A DNA stretch of 64,000 bases from Paraburkholderia aromaticivorans (GTDB lineage Bacteria > Pseudomonadota > Gammaproteobacteria > Burkholderiales > Burkholderiaceae): assembly GCF_012689525.1 (NCBI RefSeq), contig NZ_CP051516.1:2542001-2606000 (forward strand), in the 5' to 3' direction. Made by a program: the position numbers and the translations under genes. Below the pieces are notes generated by a model that was not told the DNA's origin, did not search any database, and saw nothing but the letters and a program-made list of their open reading frames with translations. Position 1 is the stretch's first letter, and each line of letters starts with the position of its first letter. Shown here piece after piece: positions 43,565-52,481 of the stretch.

Positions 43565-44224
43565 ATGCGCGTACTCCTCGTAGAAGACGACGACCTGATC
43601 GGCTGCGGTATCGAAGCGGGACTGCGTCAGGCCGGCTTCACGGTCGACTGGGCGCGCGACGGCCACAAGGCCGGTCTCGCGCTCGACACCACCGCCTATG
43701 CGCTGGTGCTGCTCGATCTCGGCCTGCCCCGCGTATCGGGTATGGAACTGCTGAAACGGCTGCGCGATTCGGGCAAGGACGTGCCGGTGCTGGTGCTGAC
43801 CGCGCGGGGCACGGTGGTCGACCGTGTCGGCGGCCTCGAAGCAGGCGCCGACGACTACCTCGGCAAGCCCTTCGATCTGACCGAACTGATCGCCCGTTGC
43901 CGGGCCCTGTTGCGCCGCGCGCAGGGCCGCAGCGTCGAGCAGATCCGCTATCAGGACCTGACGGTCAACCCGGCCGCGCAAACCGTCGAAGTGGGCACGA
44001 CGCGCGTGCCCCTCACCTCGCGCGAATGGGCGATCCTGATGCAGTTGCTGACCAACCAGGGGATTCCCCAGTCGCGCTCGCGGCTCGAAGAAAGCCTGTA
44101 TGGCTGGCAGGAAGAAATCGAGAGCAACGCGATCGAGGTGCACGTGTCCAATCTGCGCAAGAAACTCGGCGCCAAGCTGATCAGGACGGTGCGCAATATC
44201 GGCTACGTGGTGGAGAAAGAATGA
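43565..44224 (+). CDS. OmpR-family response regulator (PmrA/QseB-like)
   Basis: A 219-aa regulator. Receiver features: EDDD at 7-10, Asp51 in LLDLGLPRVSG, Lys in DYLGKPFDL. The winged-helix end has EWAILMQLLTNQGIPQSRSR, SNAIEVHVSNLRKKLG and VRNIGYVV. It is a paralogue of the regulator at 34195-34854. Its gene lies between the two hopanoid units, and a PmrA-like box stands just upstream, so it is the best candidate regulator of both units and of itself. Confidence 0.95.
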   Translation: MRVLLVEDDDLIGCGIEAGLRQAGFTVDWARDGHKAGLALDTTAYALVLLDLGLPRVSGMELLKRLRDSGKDVPVLVLTARGTVVDRVGGLEAGADDYLGKPFDLTELIARCRALLRRAQGRSVEQIRYQDLTVNPAAQTVEVGTTRVPLTSREWAILMQLLTNQGIPQSRSRLEESLYGWQEEIESNAIEVHVSNLRKKLGAKLIRTVRNIGYVVEKE

Positions 44225-45624
44225 TGGGCGCGTCGATTCGCCGGCGTCTCGTGCTGCTGGTCCTCACCAGCATCGCGCTGGTCTGGGGCATTGCGCTGGT
44301 GTCGAGTTATCGTCAGGCCACACGCGAGGTCGCCGAATGGGAAGAGGCGCGTCTCGCGGAACTCGCGCAGATTCTCGCGCTGCTCGATCAGCGCAATCTG
44401 ACCACGCTCGCCAACGCGCGCATCGACGTGCGCGAGGAAGAAAAAGGCGGCGAGCCCGGCGCCAACGACAGCGACGACGACGACGCGCTGCCGCGCGACG
44501 CGCTCTTCCAGGTGCGCGGCCCGAACGGCGCGGTGCTCGCGGGCAGTCCGCAATTGCGCGAGCTCAAGGCCTGGGATCTGCCGGTGCCGGCGGTGAGCGG
44601 CACGCAGGACATCACGCTCGGCGGCCAGATGTATCACTCGTTCACCTTGCGCGACACCGCGCTCGGCCACACGGTGCGCGTCTTCGAACCGGCCAATACG
44701 CGCAGCGACCTGGTGAGCGGCGTCGCGAGCCGCATCGCCCGCCCCACGCTGGTCGGACTGCCAGTGTTGGCGGTGCTGGTGTGGCTCAGCATCGGCTGGA
44801 GTCTGGCGCCGCTCAGGCTGCTCTCGCGCGCCATCCGTTCGCGCGACGTCAATCGGCTGGAACCGGTCGACATCGGCCGCGCGCCGACCGAGGTGCGCCC
44901 GCTCGTCGACGCGATCAATCTGCTGCTGTCGCGCTTGCTGCATTCGCTGGAGCGCGAACGCGCGTTTACCGCCGACGCCGCGCACGAACTGAAAACGCCG
45001 CTGGCCGCGATCAAGGTGCAGGCGCAAGTCGCGCTGGCGGAAACGGACACGGCGCGGCAGCGGCTGGCGATGGAGCGCGTGGTGCAAGGCGTCGATCGCA
45101 GCGCGCGGCTCGCGGAGCAATTGCTGCTGCTCGCGCGTCTGGACGTGCATGAAAAAATCTCGACGGCGCCGCTGAAACCCGCAACGGTGGCGAAAGACGC
45201 GCTGCTCGCCAACGAGCGCAACGCGCAACAGAAAGACATCCACGTGACGCTGCTCGGCGATCTGCGCGCCGAGATCGACGCGGAGCCCGTGCTGATCGGC
45301 ATCCTGCTCGACAATCTGCTCGATAACGCGATCAAGTACGGGCACGCCGGCGGCAGCATCGAAGTGGCGGTGCAGCACGCGCAAGACCGGGTGCAGGTGA
45401 CCGTGCGCGACGACGGCCCCGGTGTCGAGCCGGGCGACCTCGACCGTCTGACGAATCGTTTTTTTCGTGCGACCGGCAATCAAGCCACCGGCAGCGGGCT
45501 CGGTCTTTCGATCGTCGCGCGGATCGCTGAGCATTTCGGCGCGAGCTTGCGTTTGGGCAAGGGCATCGGCGAGCGCGGGCTCGCGGTCGAGGTGTCGTTT
45601 CCCGCTTATGCGCAGGCGAGCTAA
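44221..45624 (+). CDS. Two-component sensor histidine kinase (PmrB/QseC-like)
   Basis: A 467-aa membrane kinase overlapping the regulator gene by 4 nt (ATGA). TM1 is near residues 11-28 (VLLVLTSIALVWGIALV), TM2 near 175-195. The periplasmic domain contains an acidic patch (NDSDDDDALPRDA), which could bind cations or cationic peptides. FTADAAHELKTPLAAIK bears the phosphorylated His, and the ATPase domain has LLDNLLDNAIKYG, VRDDGPGV and GSGLGLSIV. By position it is the partner of the regulator and likely senses envelope stress. Confidence 0.94.
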   Translation: MMGASIRRRLVLLVLTSIALVWGIALVSSYRQATREVAEWEEARLAELAQILALLDQRNLTTLANARIDVREEEKGGEPGANDSDDDDALPRDALFQVRGPNGAVLAGSPQLRELKAWDLPVPAVSGTQDITLGGQMYHSFTLRDTALGHTVRVFEPANTRSDLVSGVASRIARPTLVGLPVLAVLVWLSIGWSLAPLRLLSRAIRSRDVNRLEPVDIGRAPTEVRPLVDAINLLLSRLLHSLERERAFTADAAHELKTPLAAIKVQAQVALAETDTARQRLAMERVVQGVDRSARLAEQLLLLARLDVHEKISTAPLKPATVAKDALLANERNAQQKDIHVTLLGDLRAEIDAEPVLIGILLDNLLDNAIKYGHAGGSIEVAVQHAQDRVQVTVRDDGPGVEPGDLDRLTNRFFRATGNQATGSGLGLSIVARIAEHFGASLRLGKGIGERGLAVEVSFPAYAQAS

Positions 45625-45750
45625 GGAGGATGCGGAAGCGGCCTCGCATCGACGCGTCTCGCTTGTGAGGGTGCGCTTTCTCGCGTCCACGCGCCCCATG
45701 TGCTGCGAACTGGGGTGCCTTGGTCGTCCTGCGCCGCGCGCCGTGTGTCT

Positions 45751-46752
45751 CTAAGGGGCGCGCTCGAACGCGCGCTCCGGTGCCCGATTCGACGACTCCG
45801 CGAACTGCCACGCAATGAGGCCAGGCACGAACATCACCAGGTCGCGAATCCGGCGCGCGCCGGCCAGCGCGAGACAGGTGGAAGGATCGAGGCCCAGCGC
45901 GCCGCCGATCAGAATGAAGCCGCCCTCCTGCACGCCGAGCCCGCCCGGCACGAAGAAAGCCGCGCTGCTGATCGCCTGGATCAGCGATTCGATCACCACC
46001 GCTTCCACGAGCGTGACCTGCACGCCGAGAAAGTGCAGCGCCAGCCAGATTTCCAGCGACGTGAGTAAGCACTGCAGCGGTTGCCAGAAGAACAGATAGC
46101 GCAGCACCACGCCACGCCGGCGCCAGATCAGCTTGATGGCCTGATCGATCTGCGCCGACTGGCCCACCAGCGCGGCGAGCTTGCCGCTCATCATATGATT
46201 GAGCGCGCGCGTGATGCGCTCGAATGGACTCGCGTGCTGCACCAGCGCGAACAGCACCAGCAGCGGCGTGAGCACCACCACGCCCCACGCCAGTTGTCCG
46301 GCGAGCCGCAGCGTGTCGGAATGCGCGTGCGCGAACAGGAAGCCGATGCCGACCATCGTAAAGAGCAACTGGCTGATCACCGTGAGCTGCATATCGACGA
46401 CGATGCTGCCCACCGCCGTGGACGGCCGCACGCCCCAGCGCTTGAGCATGCGAAACGACACCACTTCGCCGCCGATGCGCGCGACCGGCAGCATGCTATT
46501 CACCGATTCGCGCACCCACACGAGGTGCAGCATATTGAGGAGACCGGGACGGTTCGCGCCGCCGCGAATCAGCGAACGCCAGTCGCAGGCATTGGCGAGC
46601 ATCGGCAGCACGTGCGTGAGCGCCGCCAGCAGCAATCCCGCGCCGGCCGCGCGCAGCGCGCCGAGCACGGCGCCGGGATTGTCGTGCCAGACGAGCCAGA
46701 GCGACACCAGCAAGCCGGCTAACGCGGCTATACGGCCGAGATGCTTCATCAC
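45751..46752 (-). CDS. hpnL: HpnL-like polytopic membrane protein (LPG-synthase TM family)
   Basis: A 333-aa inner-membrane protein with about eight helices of the UPF0104 / lysylphosphatidylglycerol-synthase membrane type. The loop SVNSMLPVARIGGEVVSFRML matches the family's N-x-LP-x-R-x-GE motif, and FFVPGGLGVQEGGFI the second one. Homologues in hopanoid clusters are called HpnL and are thought to move or organise hopanoids; the function is not proven. It lies 93 nt after hpnI in the same orientation. Confidence 0.82.
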   Translation of the reverse strand: MMKHLGRIAALAGLLVSLWLVWHDNPGAVLGALRAAGAGLLLAALTHVLPMLANACDWRSLIRGGANRPGLLNMLHLVWVRESVNSMLPVARIGGEVVSFRMLKRWGVRPSTAVGSIVVDMQLTVISQLLFTMVGIGFLFAHAHSDTLRLAGQLAWGVVVLTPLLVLFALVQHASPFERITRALNHMMSGKLAALVGQSAQIDQAIKLIWRRRGVVLRYLFFWQPLQCLLTSLEIWLALHFLGVQVTLVEAVVIESLIQAISSAAFFVPGGLGVQEGGFILIGGALGLDPSTCLALAGARRIRDLVMFVPGLIAWQFAESSNRAPERAFERAP

Positions 46753-46845
46753 GCGCGCACCTCGTGCGCGCGCTTCAGGCGCATTGCCCTGCTTTTAACC
46801 GCTGCTTTAAAAATCCTGTGCATCATGGCCGATCCGTGCTGCCGT

Positions 46846-48006
46846 TCATTCGTCCTGTGCCGCCGACAACAGGCCGTCGCCGTCCACCTTGAAGCGCAAG
46901 CCTCGCCAGATCACACGCGACGACCAGAAACTCGCGACGAAAATCGCAAACGATACGATATCCCAGAACGGCAGCAGCCACAGATCGCGATGCGCCTGTT
47001 TCAACGCGCGATCCGACAGCAGTTTCAAGGCGAGCCGCGCGCACATGGCGGCCAATGCGAGCGACCACGCCCACCATGCGCCGGCCGAGCAAGCCACCGC
47101 GAGCAGCGCGAACGCGAACGGATGAACCAGCGCGGAGCCGAGATGGCCGAGCGGATCGATGCGGCGAATGGTGCGGCTCCAGCGCAGTTCATGCGCGATC
47201 AGTTGCGCCGCGCTCGATTCGACGCACGCATGCGAGATCGTGAACGGCGGAATCACCACCTTCTCGCCGATCAGACGCACCGCCTCGCCGATCGCATGGT
47301 CCTCGGCCAGATGCCGCACGAACGGCGTAAAGCCGCCGATTTTTTCGAGCGTATCGCGCCGCATCACAATGGTCTGCCCAAAGCACGGGCGCGCAAGCCC
47401 AAGCGCGAGACCGGTCACGACACCCGGCAGGAACTGATAGTTGGTCGCTTTGGCCGACAGGCGCGGCCAGAAGCCCGGATCGGGTTGTCCGCGAAACGCA
47501 CAGGTGACCAGTCCGACGCCGGGCTTCTGCAACTCGCCGATCACATTGCGCAGATAGTCCGGGCCGACGCTTACGTCGCTGTCGGCGAAAACGAGCACGT
47601 CATGCTGCGCTTGCGGCAGCATGTTGAGGATGTTGCTGATCTTGCGGTTCGGGCCGTACAGGCGCGCGTCGGCCACGACGGTGATGTCCGCGTCGGGATA
47701 AAGACGCCGCAGATCGTCGACGGTTTGCAGCGCGGGGTCCGCCGAGTCGTGCACGCCGAACAGGAATTGCACGGGTCCGGGATAATTCTGCCGGCAGAAG
47801 CTCGACAGATTGGCGAGCAACGCCCACTCATTGCCGTGCAGCGGCTTGACGATCGTGACCGGCGGAAAGGTGCTCGGCTCGGACACCGCTCGCGCGAAGA
47901 ACCGTCCCATCAACGCGCCGGCGAGCACGGTGTAGCCGACGCCGAAAACCGCGCCCGCCGCGCACGCATAGGCCAACGCGACGGCGAGCAGGTGCGCGGC
48001 GCTCAC
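46846..48006 (-). CDS. hpnI: Hopanoid glucosaminyltransferase HpnI
   Basis: A 386-aa family-2 glycosyltransferase. It starts with a membrane helix, then PPVTIVKPLHGNEWALLANL, the DxD in FADSDVSVGPDYL, HLAEDHAIGEAVRLIG and ELRWSRTIRRIDPLGH, and ends with hydrophobic segments. This is the HpnI plan: transfer of N-acetylglucosamine to bacteriohopanetetrol before HpnK and HpnJ act. It overlaps hpnJ by 4 nt, which supports the assignment more strongly than for the paralogue at 41597-42871. Confidence 0.92.
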   Translation of the reverse strand: MSAAHLLAVALAYACAAGAVFGVGYTVLAGALMGRFFARAVSEPSTFPPVTIVKPLHGNEWALLANLSSFCRQNYPGPVQFLFGVHDSADPALQTVDDLRRLYPDADITVVADARLYGPNRKISNILNMLPQAQHDVLVFADSDVSVGPDYLRNVIGELQKPGVGLVTCAFRGQPDPGFWPRLSAKATNYQFLPGVVTGLALGLARPCFGQTIVMRRDTLEKIGGFTPFVRHLAEDHAIGEAVRLIGEKVVIPPFTISHACVESSAAQLIAHELRWSRTIRRIDPLGHLGSALVHPFAFALLAVACSAGAWWAWSLALAAMCARLALKLLSDRALKQAHRDLWLLPFWDIVSFAIFVASFWSSRVIWRGLRFKVDGDGLLSAAQDE

Positions 48007-49424
48007 GCCTCGTGGGCGCGCAGGAAACGGAAGAATTCGACGCCTTCACGCAAGCGCCGTTTCATCATGTCCCAGCTCGTCAACATCTCACGCAGGATTT
48101 CCCAGATCTTCGACGGGCGGAAATAGAAACGCTTATAGAAGTTTTCGAGCTGATGGTAGATCTCGTCGCGCGACAGATGCGGATAGCCGATCGCCGCGAG
48201 CTGCACGCCTTCCTTGCTCACGAGATTGATCACCTTGTTCTCTTCGAGCCAGCCGTTTTCAACCGCCTGGTTGTAGAGCGTCGTGCCCGGATACGGCGCG
48301 GCGAGCGACACCTGGATCGTGTGCGGATTGATCTCCTTGGCGTACTCGATCGTCTTCTGGATCGTTTCCCGAGTCTCGCCCGGCAACCCGAGAATGAAGG
48401 TGCCGTGAATCTTGATGCGAAGTTTGCGGCAATCCTCACTGAAACGCCGCGCGATATCGGTACGCAGCCCCTTCTTGATGTTCAGCAGTATCTGATCGTC
48501 GCCGGATTCGTAGCCCACCAGCAGCAGCCGCAGGCCATTCTCCTTCATGATCTTCAGCGTCGGATATGGCACATTGGCCTTCGCGTTGCATGACCATGTC
48601 ACGCCCAGCTTCCCCATACCGCGAGCGATTTCCTCCGCGCGCGGCTTGAAGTCGGTGAAGGTGTCGTCGTCGAACATGATCTCCTTGACCTCCGGCATGT
48701 TGTCGCGAATCCATTTCACTTCTTCCAGCACGTTTTCGACCGAGCGGGTGCGATAGCGATGGCCGCCCACCGTCTGCGGCCACAGGCAGAAGGTGCACTT
48801 CGACCGGCAGCCCCGCCCCGTATAGATGGATACGTACGGGTGCTTCAGATAGCCGTTGAAGTAATTTTCGATCTTTAGATCGCGCTTGTAGATTGGCGCC
48901 ACAAAGGGGAGCTCGTCCATATTCTCCAGGATCGGGCGCGCTTCGTTGTGCTCGATCGAGCCGTCGCGCGCGCGATAACTCAGGCCTTGGATCTGGTCGA
49001 AGGGCCTGCCTGCGGCGACTTCCTGGCAGGTGAAGTCGAATTCTTCGCGGCACACGAAATCGATCGCGTCGCTTGCTGTCAGCGAATTGTGCGGGTCGAC
49101 CGCGACCTTCGCGCCGACCATACCGATCAGGACCGAAGGATTGCGCTTCTTGAGTTGTTCGGAAAAAAAAGCGTCCGTGGGGAAAGACGGGGTGCTGGTA
49201 TGAATGACTACCAGCTCGTAGTGCTGCGCGATGTCGAGCGATGCCTCGACGGACAGGCCGTCGGCGGGTGCGTCGAGCACACGGCTATCGGGGATGAGTG
49301 CGGCGGGCTGCGCGAGCCACGTCGGATACCAGAATGAACGGACTTCACGCTTGTTCTGGTAACGCGAACCCGCGCCACCATCGAAACCGTCGAATGACGG
49401 TGCCTGCAAGAACAGGGTTTTCAT
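48003..49424 (-). CDS. hpnJ: Hopanoid radical SAM enzyme HpnJ
   Basis: A 473-aa radical SAM protein with an N-terminal B12-binding-like domain. The cluster motif CxxxCxxC is seen in GRGCRSKCTFCLWPQ near residue 205. HpnJ converts glucosaminyl-bacteriohopanetetrol to the cyclitol ether by ring contraction. The beginning MKTLFLQAPSFDGFDGGAGS is typical. It is the first gene of its unit and is preceded by a PmrA-like box. Length is normal. Confidence 0.95.
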   Translation of the reverse strand: MKTLFLQAPSFDGFDGGAGSRYQNKREVRSFWYPTWLAQPAALIPDSRVLDAPADGLSVEASLDIAQHYELVVIHTSTPSFPTDAFFSEQLKKRNPSVLIGMVGAKVAVDPHNSLTASDAIDFVCREEFDFTCQEVAAGRPFDQIQGLSYRARDGSIEHNEARPILENMDELPFVAPIYKRDLKIENYFNGYLKHPYVSIYTGRGCRSKCTFCLWPQTVGGHRYRTRSVENVLEEVKWIRDNMPEVKEIMFDDDTFTDFKPRAEEIARGMGKLGVTWSCNAKANVPYPTLKIMKENGLRLLLVGYESGDDQILLNIKKGLRTDIARRFSEDCRKLRIKIHGTFILGLPGETRETIQKTIEYAKEINPHTIQVSLAAPYPGTTLYNQAVENGWLEENKVINLVSKEGVQLAAIGYPHLSRDEIYHQLENFYKRFYFRPSKIWEILREMLTSWDMMKRRLREGVEFFRFLRAHEA

Positions 49425-49756
49425 GGACGCTCCAGCGAGCCATTGACTGGCGCTTTCAGTTCTCTGTCGACAAACTATCGGAACTATTGCCCGCTATGAG
49501 GCGGGGGAATCGCGCAAATACTACGGAGCAAAGCTGAAGGAAACCTTAAGGAAAATGTGGGCGCTGGCAATGCCGGCGGCGCTGCTCCATGTGCGGCGAA
49601 ACAGGCGTCGGAATCGGGGTGGCTGAGAGGATCGTGCGGGCAAACCCTGCTTGCGGCGCTTCATGTCACGCGTGTGAACGAGCCGCTTTTTTCGTGTGTT
49701 GATTACGCAGGATGATGGCCGGCCGCACGCGTTGCGCGCGCGAACCGGCCATGACG
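49425..49756. other. 332-bp intergenic region, hpnJ promoter and csp downstream part
   Basis: Contains the hpnJ promoter with the PmrA-like box (listed separately) and, at 49715-49752, an inverted repeat ATGGCCGG/CCGGCCAT with a 22-nt loop just after the cold-shock gene stop. The hairpin lacks a T tract, so termination there is uncertain. No gene was recognised. Confidence 0.5.
49518..49553 (-). promoter_or_regulatory. PmrA/QseB-like box and -10 element, hpnJ promoter
   Basis: The 23 bases at 49531-49553 are identical to those at 43427-43449. On the - strand they include CTTAAGGTTTCCTTCAGCTT; seven bases on comes TAGTAT (49518-49523). The hpnJ ATG is about 95 nt further. Same sequence, same spacing and same orientation relative to a hopanoid unit argue for one regulator. 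Confidence 0.65.
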
Positions 49757-49960
49757 TCAGACCGGCTTGATATCCGCCGCCTGCTTGCCCTTCGGCCCCT
49801 GCTTGATTTCAAAACTGACTTTCTGGTTTTCCTGCAAGGACTTGAAACCTTCGGAACGAATCTCCGAGAAGTGCGCGAACAGATCTTCGCCGCCGTCGTC
49901 GGGGGTGATGAAGCCAAAACCTTTCGCGTCGTTAAACCATTTCACTGTACCGGTTGGCAT
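49757..49960 (-). CDS. cspA: Cold-shock protein (CspA family)
   Basis: A 67-aa single-domain RNA/DNA chaperone. RNP1 is seen in [11 protein letters not shown] and RNP2 in DLFAHFSEI; the opening [14 protein letters not shown] and the ending [20 protein letters not shown] are those of burkholderial CspA paralogues. It probably has a long leader in the upstream space, as many such genes do. The frame is open far upstream but only this part has coding character. Confidence 0.95.
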   Translation of the reverse strand: MPTGTVKWFNDAKGFGFITPDDGGEDLFAHFSEIRSEGFKSLQENQKVSFEIKQGPKGKQAADIKPV

Positions 49961-50281
49961 GTCGATTCCTCTGTGCATCTGGGTTGATTGGGCTGCATTC
50001 GCCGAGCTTCGCCCGCCGCCGCGGGTGTGCGCCGGATTCTGCCTCCGCCGCTCGACTCTACGCTTCTTTGCGCGGCGCTGCTTTGCCCGGTTTTCCGCCG
50101 CCGCGACAGCCTTGCCGCAAGACGCGTGCCGCGCACCACAAACGGGCGGCCCGCCGGTGCGATTCCGTGCAATCAGATAAACTCTTTGGTTATCGGCAGT
50201 CCATCCAGGGCCCGCGCAGGTCCAGCCCAATGATTCACGACCGCGCGGCCTTGTCGTTTTCCCCTATACAGGAACCCCAGC
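49961..50281. other. 321-bp intergenic region between csp and gabD-like genes
   Basis: Divergent promoter region. The part next to the cold-shock gene would be its leader RNA. I could not place convincing -35/-10 pairs on either strand. An AT-richer patch at 50168-50192 (ATCAGATAAACTCTTTGG) is the likeliest promoter location. Confidence 0.3.
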
Positions 50282-51727
50282 ATGGCAACCTCGAGCTATA
50301 CCGATACCCGACTTCTGATCAACGGCGAGTGGTGCGACGCCGCCAGCGGCAAGACCCTCGACGTCATCAATCCTGCTACCGGCAAGGCCATCGGCAAGGT
50401 GGCGCACGCCGGCATCGCCGATCTGGACCGCGCGCTGGCCGCCGCGCAGCGCGGCTTCGACGCCTGGCGCAAGGTGCCGGCCAACGAGCGCGCCGCGACC
50501 ATGCGCAAGGCCGCCGCGCTGGTGCGCGAGCGCGCCTCGGACATCGCCCGCCTGATGACGCTGGAACAGGGCAAGCCGTTTGCCGAAGCCCGCGTCGAAA
50601 TGCTGGCGTCGGCGGACATCATCGAATGGTTCGCCGACGAAGGCCGCCGTGTCTACGGCCGCATCGTGCCGTCGCGCAACCTCGCGGCGCAGCAACTGGT
50701 GCTCAAGGAACCGATCGGCCCGGTCGCCGCCTTCACGCCGTGGAACTTCCCGGTCAACCAGGTCGTGCGCAAGCTGAGCGCCGCGCTCGCGTGCGGCTGC
50801 TCGTTCCTCGTCAAGGCGCCGGAAGAAACCCCGGCGTCGCCGGCCGCGCTGCTGCAGGCTTTCGTCGAAGCCGGCGTGCCGGCGGGCACCGTCGGCCTCG
50901 TGTTCGGCGACCCGGCTGAGATTTCCAGCTACCTGATTCCGCATCCGGTGATCCGCAAGGTCACGTTCACCGGCTCGACGCCGGTCGGCAAGCAACTGGC
51001 GGCACTGGCCGGCACGCACATGAAGCGCGCGACGATGGAACTGGGCGGTCATGCGCCCGTCATCGTGGCCGAAGACGCCGACGTGGCGCTCGCCGTCAAG
51101 GCTGCCGGCGGCGCGAAGTTCCGCAACGCCGGTCAGGTCTGCATCTCGCCGACGCGTTTCCTGGTACACAACAGCCTCCGCGAAGAATTCGCCGCGGCGC
51201 TGGTCAAGCACGCTGAAAGTCTGAAGCTGGGTGACGGTCTCGCCGAAGGCACCACGCTCGGCCCGCTCGCCAACGCCCGCCGTCTGACGGCGATGAGCAA
51301 GGTGCTCGACGACGCGCGCAAGACCGGCGCCAAGGTCGAAACGGGCGGCGAGCGCGTGGGCTCGGAAGGCAACTTCTTCGCGCCGACCGTGCTGACCAAC
51401 GTGTCGCTCGAATCGGATGTGTTCAACAACGAGCCGTTCGGCCCGATCGCCGCGATCCGCGGCTTCGACAAGCTGGAGGAAGCGATCGCCGAAGCGAACC
51501 GTCTGCCGTTCGGTCTCGCGGGCTATGCGTTTACGAAGTCGTTCACGAACGTGCATCTGCTGTCGCAGCAACTGGAAGTCGGCATGCTGTGGATCAACCA
51601 GCCGGCCACGCCGTCGCCGGAAATGCCGTTTGGCGGCGTGAAGGATTCGGGCTACGGCTCGGAAGGCGGTCCGGAAGCGATGGAAGGCTATCTCGTCACC
51701 AAGGCGGTATCGGTGATGTCGGTTTAA
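50282..51727 (+). CDS. NAD(P)-dependent aldehyde dehydrogenase, succinate-semialdehyde type
   Basis: A 481-aa ALDH-superfamily enzyme, the standard length. Rossmann part with [16 protein letters not shown]; general-base Glu in MELGGHAPV; catalytic Cys at residue 287 in [14 protein letters not shown]; the closing [20 protein letters not shown] is frequent in GabD- and ketoglutarate-semialdehyde-type enzymes. It oxidises an aldehyde acid, probably succinic semialdehyde, to feed the TCA cycle. No gabT or other pathway gene is adjacent, so the substrate is uncertain. Confidence 0.85.
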   Translation: MATSSYTDTRLLINGEWCDAASGKTLDVINPATGKAIGKVAHAGIADLDRALAAAQRGFDAWRKVPANERAATMRKAAALVRERASDIARLMTLEQGKPFAEARVEMLASADIIEWFADEGRRVYGRIVPSRNLAAQQLVLKEPIGPVAAFTPWNFPVNQVVRKLSAALACGCSFLVKAPEETPASPAALLQAFVEAGVPAGTVGLVFGDPAEISSYLIPHPVIRKVTFTGSTPVGKQLAALAGTHMKRATMELGGHAPVIVAEDADVALAVKAAGGAKFRNAGQVCISPTRFLVHNSLREEFAAALVKHAESLKLGDGLAEGTTLGPLANARRLTAMSKVLDDARKTGAKVETGGERVGSEGNFFAPTVLTNVSLESDVFNNEPFGPIAAIRGFDKLEEAIAEANRLPFGLAGYAFTKSFTNVHLLSQQLEVGMLWINQPATPSPEMPFGGVKDSGYGSEGGPEAMEGYLVTKAVSVMSV

Positions 51728-51736
51728 GGCCGAACC

Positions 51737-51763
51737 GAGGCGGCTTAGCGGCCGCCTCGTTTT
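51737..51763 (+). terminator. Rho-independent terminator after aldehyde dehydrogenase
   Basis: Stem GAGGCGGC/GCCGCCTC with a 6-nt loop, followed by GTTTT. It lies 10 nt after the stop codon. Confidence 0.75.
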
Positions 51764-51777
51764 ACACCACCGTACCG

Positions 51778-51809
51778 GGTCCGCGAGCCGTCGCTCGCGG
51801 ACCTTTTTT
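51778..51809 (+). terminator. Second, stronger rho-independent terminator
   Basis: A perfect 10-bp stem GGTCCGCGAG/CTCGCGGACC with a 6-nt loop, then six T. It ends just before the acetyltransferase ATG, so that gene's promoter or leader must overlap it or transcription must read through. Confidence 0.85.
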
Positions 51810-51815
51810 ATTGCC

Positions 51816-52415
51816 ATGAACGATACGACCTCAAGACTCATGCAACCCACGCTGACTGGCAGGACCGTGGAACTGCGGCCGCTTCAGCAAGAACACGCGC
51901 AAGGTTTGCTCGACGCCGCCGCGGATGGGCAATTGTGGAATATGAAGCTGACCGTGGTCCCCGGAGCCGGCAGCATCGACAGCTATATCGCCACGGCGCT
52001 CGAAGGCCGCACGGCCGGCACCGTGATGCCGTTCGTGATCGTGCGGCGCGACACCGGCGCGCTGGTCGGCAGCACGCGGTTCTGGAAGATCGACCGGGTC
52101 AATCGCAAGCTCGAAATCGGCCACACGTGGCTGAGCGAATCGGTGCAGCGCTCGGCGGCGAATACCGAGGCAAAGTATCTGCTGCTGTGCCACGCGTTCG
52201 AAGCGATGCAATGCGTGCGCGTGCAATTCACCACGGACGAACTGAACGAAAAATCGCGCGCGGCGATTCTGCGCATCGGCGCGAAACAGGAAGGTGTGGT
52301 CCGGCACGAACGCATCATGCCGGATGGGCGTAAGCGCAACTCGGTGCGCTTTAGCATCATCGATGATGAATGGAGTGAAGTGAAGGCGATGCTGGAGGCG
52401 AAGCTCGCGCGGTAA
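51816..52415 (+). CDS. GNAT-family N-acetyltransferase (RimJ/RimL-like)
   Basis: A 199-aa acetyltransferase. Family features: LTGRTVELRPLQQEHAQGLL at the start, GSTRFWKIDRVNRKLEIGHT for the central strands, LCHAFEAMQCVRVQFTTDEL and NEKSRAAILRIGAKQEGV for the CoA-binding part. Members acetylate ribosomal proteins, amino acids or drugs; the substrate cannot be told. The ATG follows directly after two terminators. Confidence 0.88.
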   Translation: MNDTTSRLMQPTLTGRTVELRPLQQEHAQGLLDAAADGQLWNMKLTVVPGAGSIDSYIATALEGRTAGTVMPFVIVRRDTGALVGSTRFWKIDRVNRKLEIGHTWLSESVQRSAANTEAKYLLLCHAFEAMQCVRVQFTTDELNEKSRAAILRIGAKQEGVVRHERIMPDGRKRNSVRFSIIDDEWSEVKAMLEAKLAR

Positions 52416-52481
52416 AACCGTCAACGCGCGGCCTGCTTACGCCTGAAGTACAGAGCGCAAGCGAGCCGCCGTCACCCTGCT

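Noticed and set aside
49715..49752. Hairpin after the cold-shock gene as a strong terminator
   Set aside because: The stem is good but the loop is long (22 nt) and no T tract follows on the transcribed strand.
50264..51850. 528-codon - strand frame opposite the aldehyde dehydrogenase
   Set aside because: Shadow of a strongly supported gene in GC-rich DNA.
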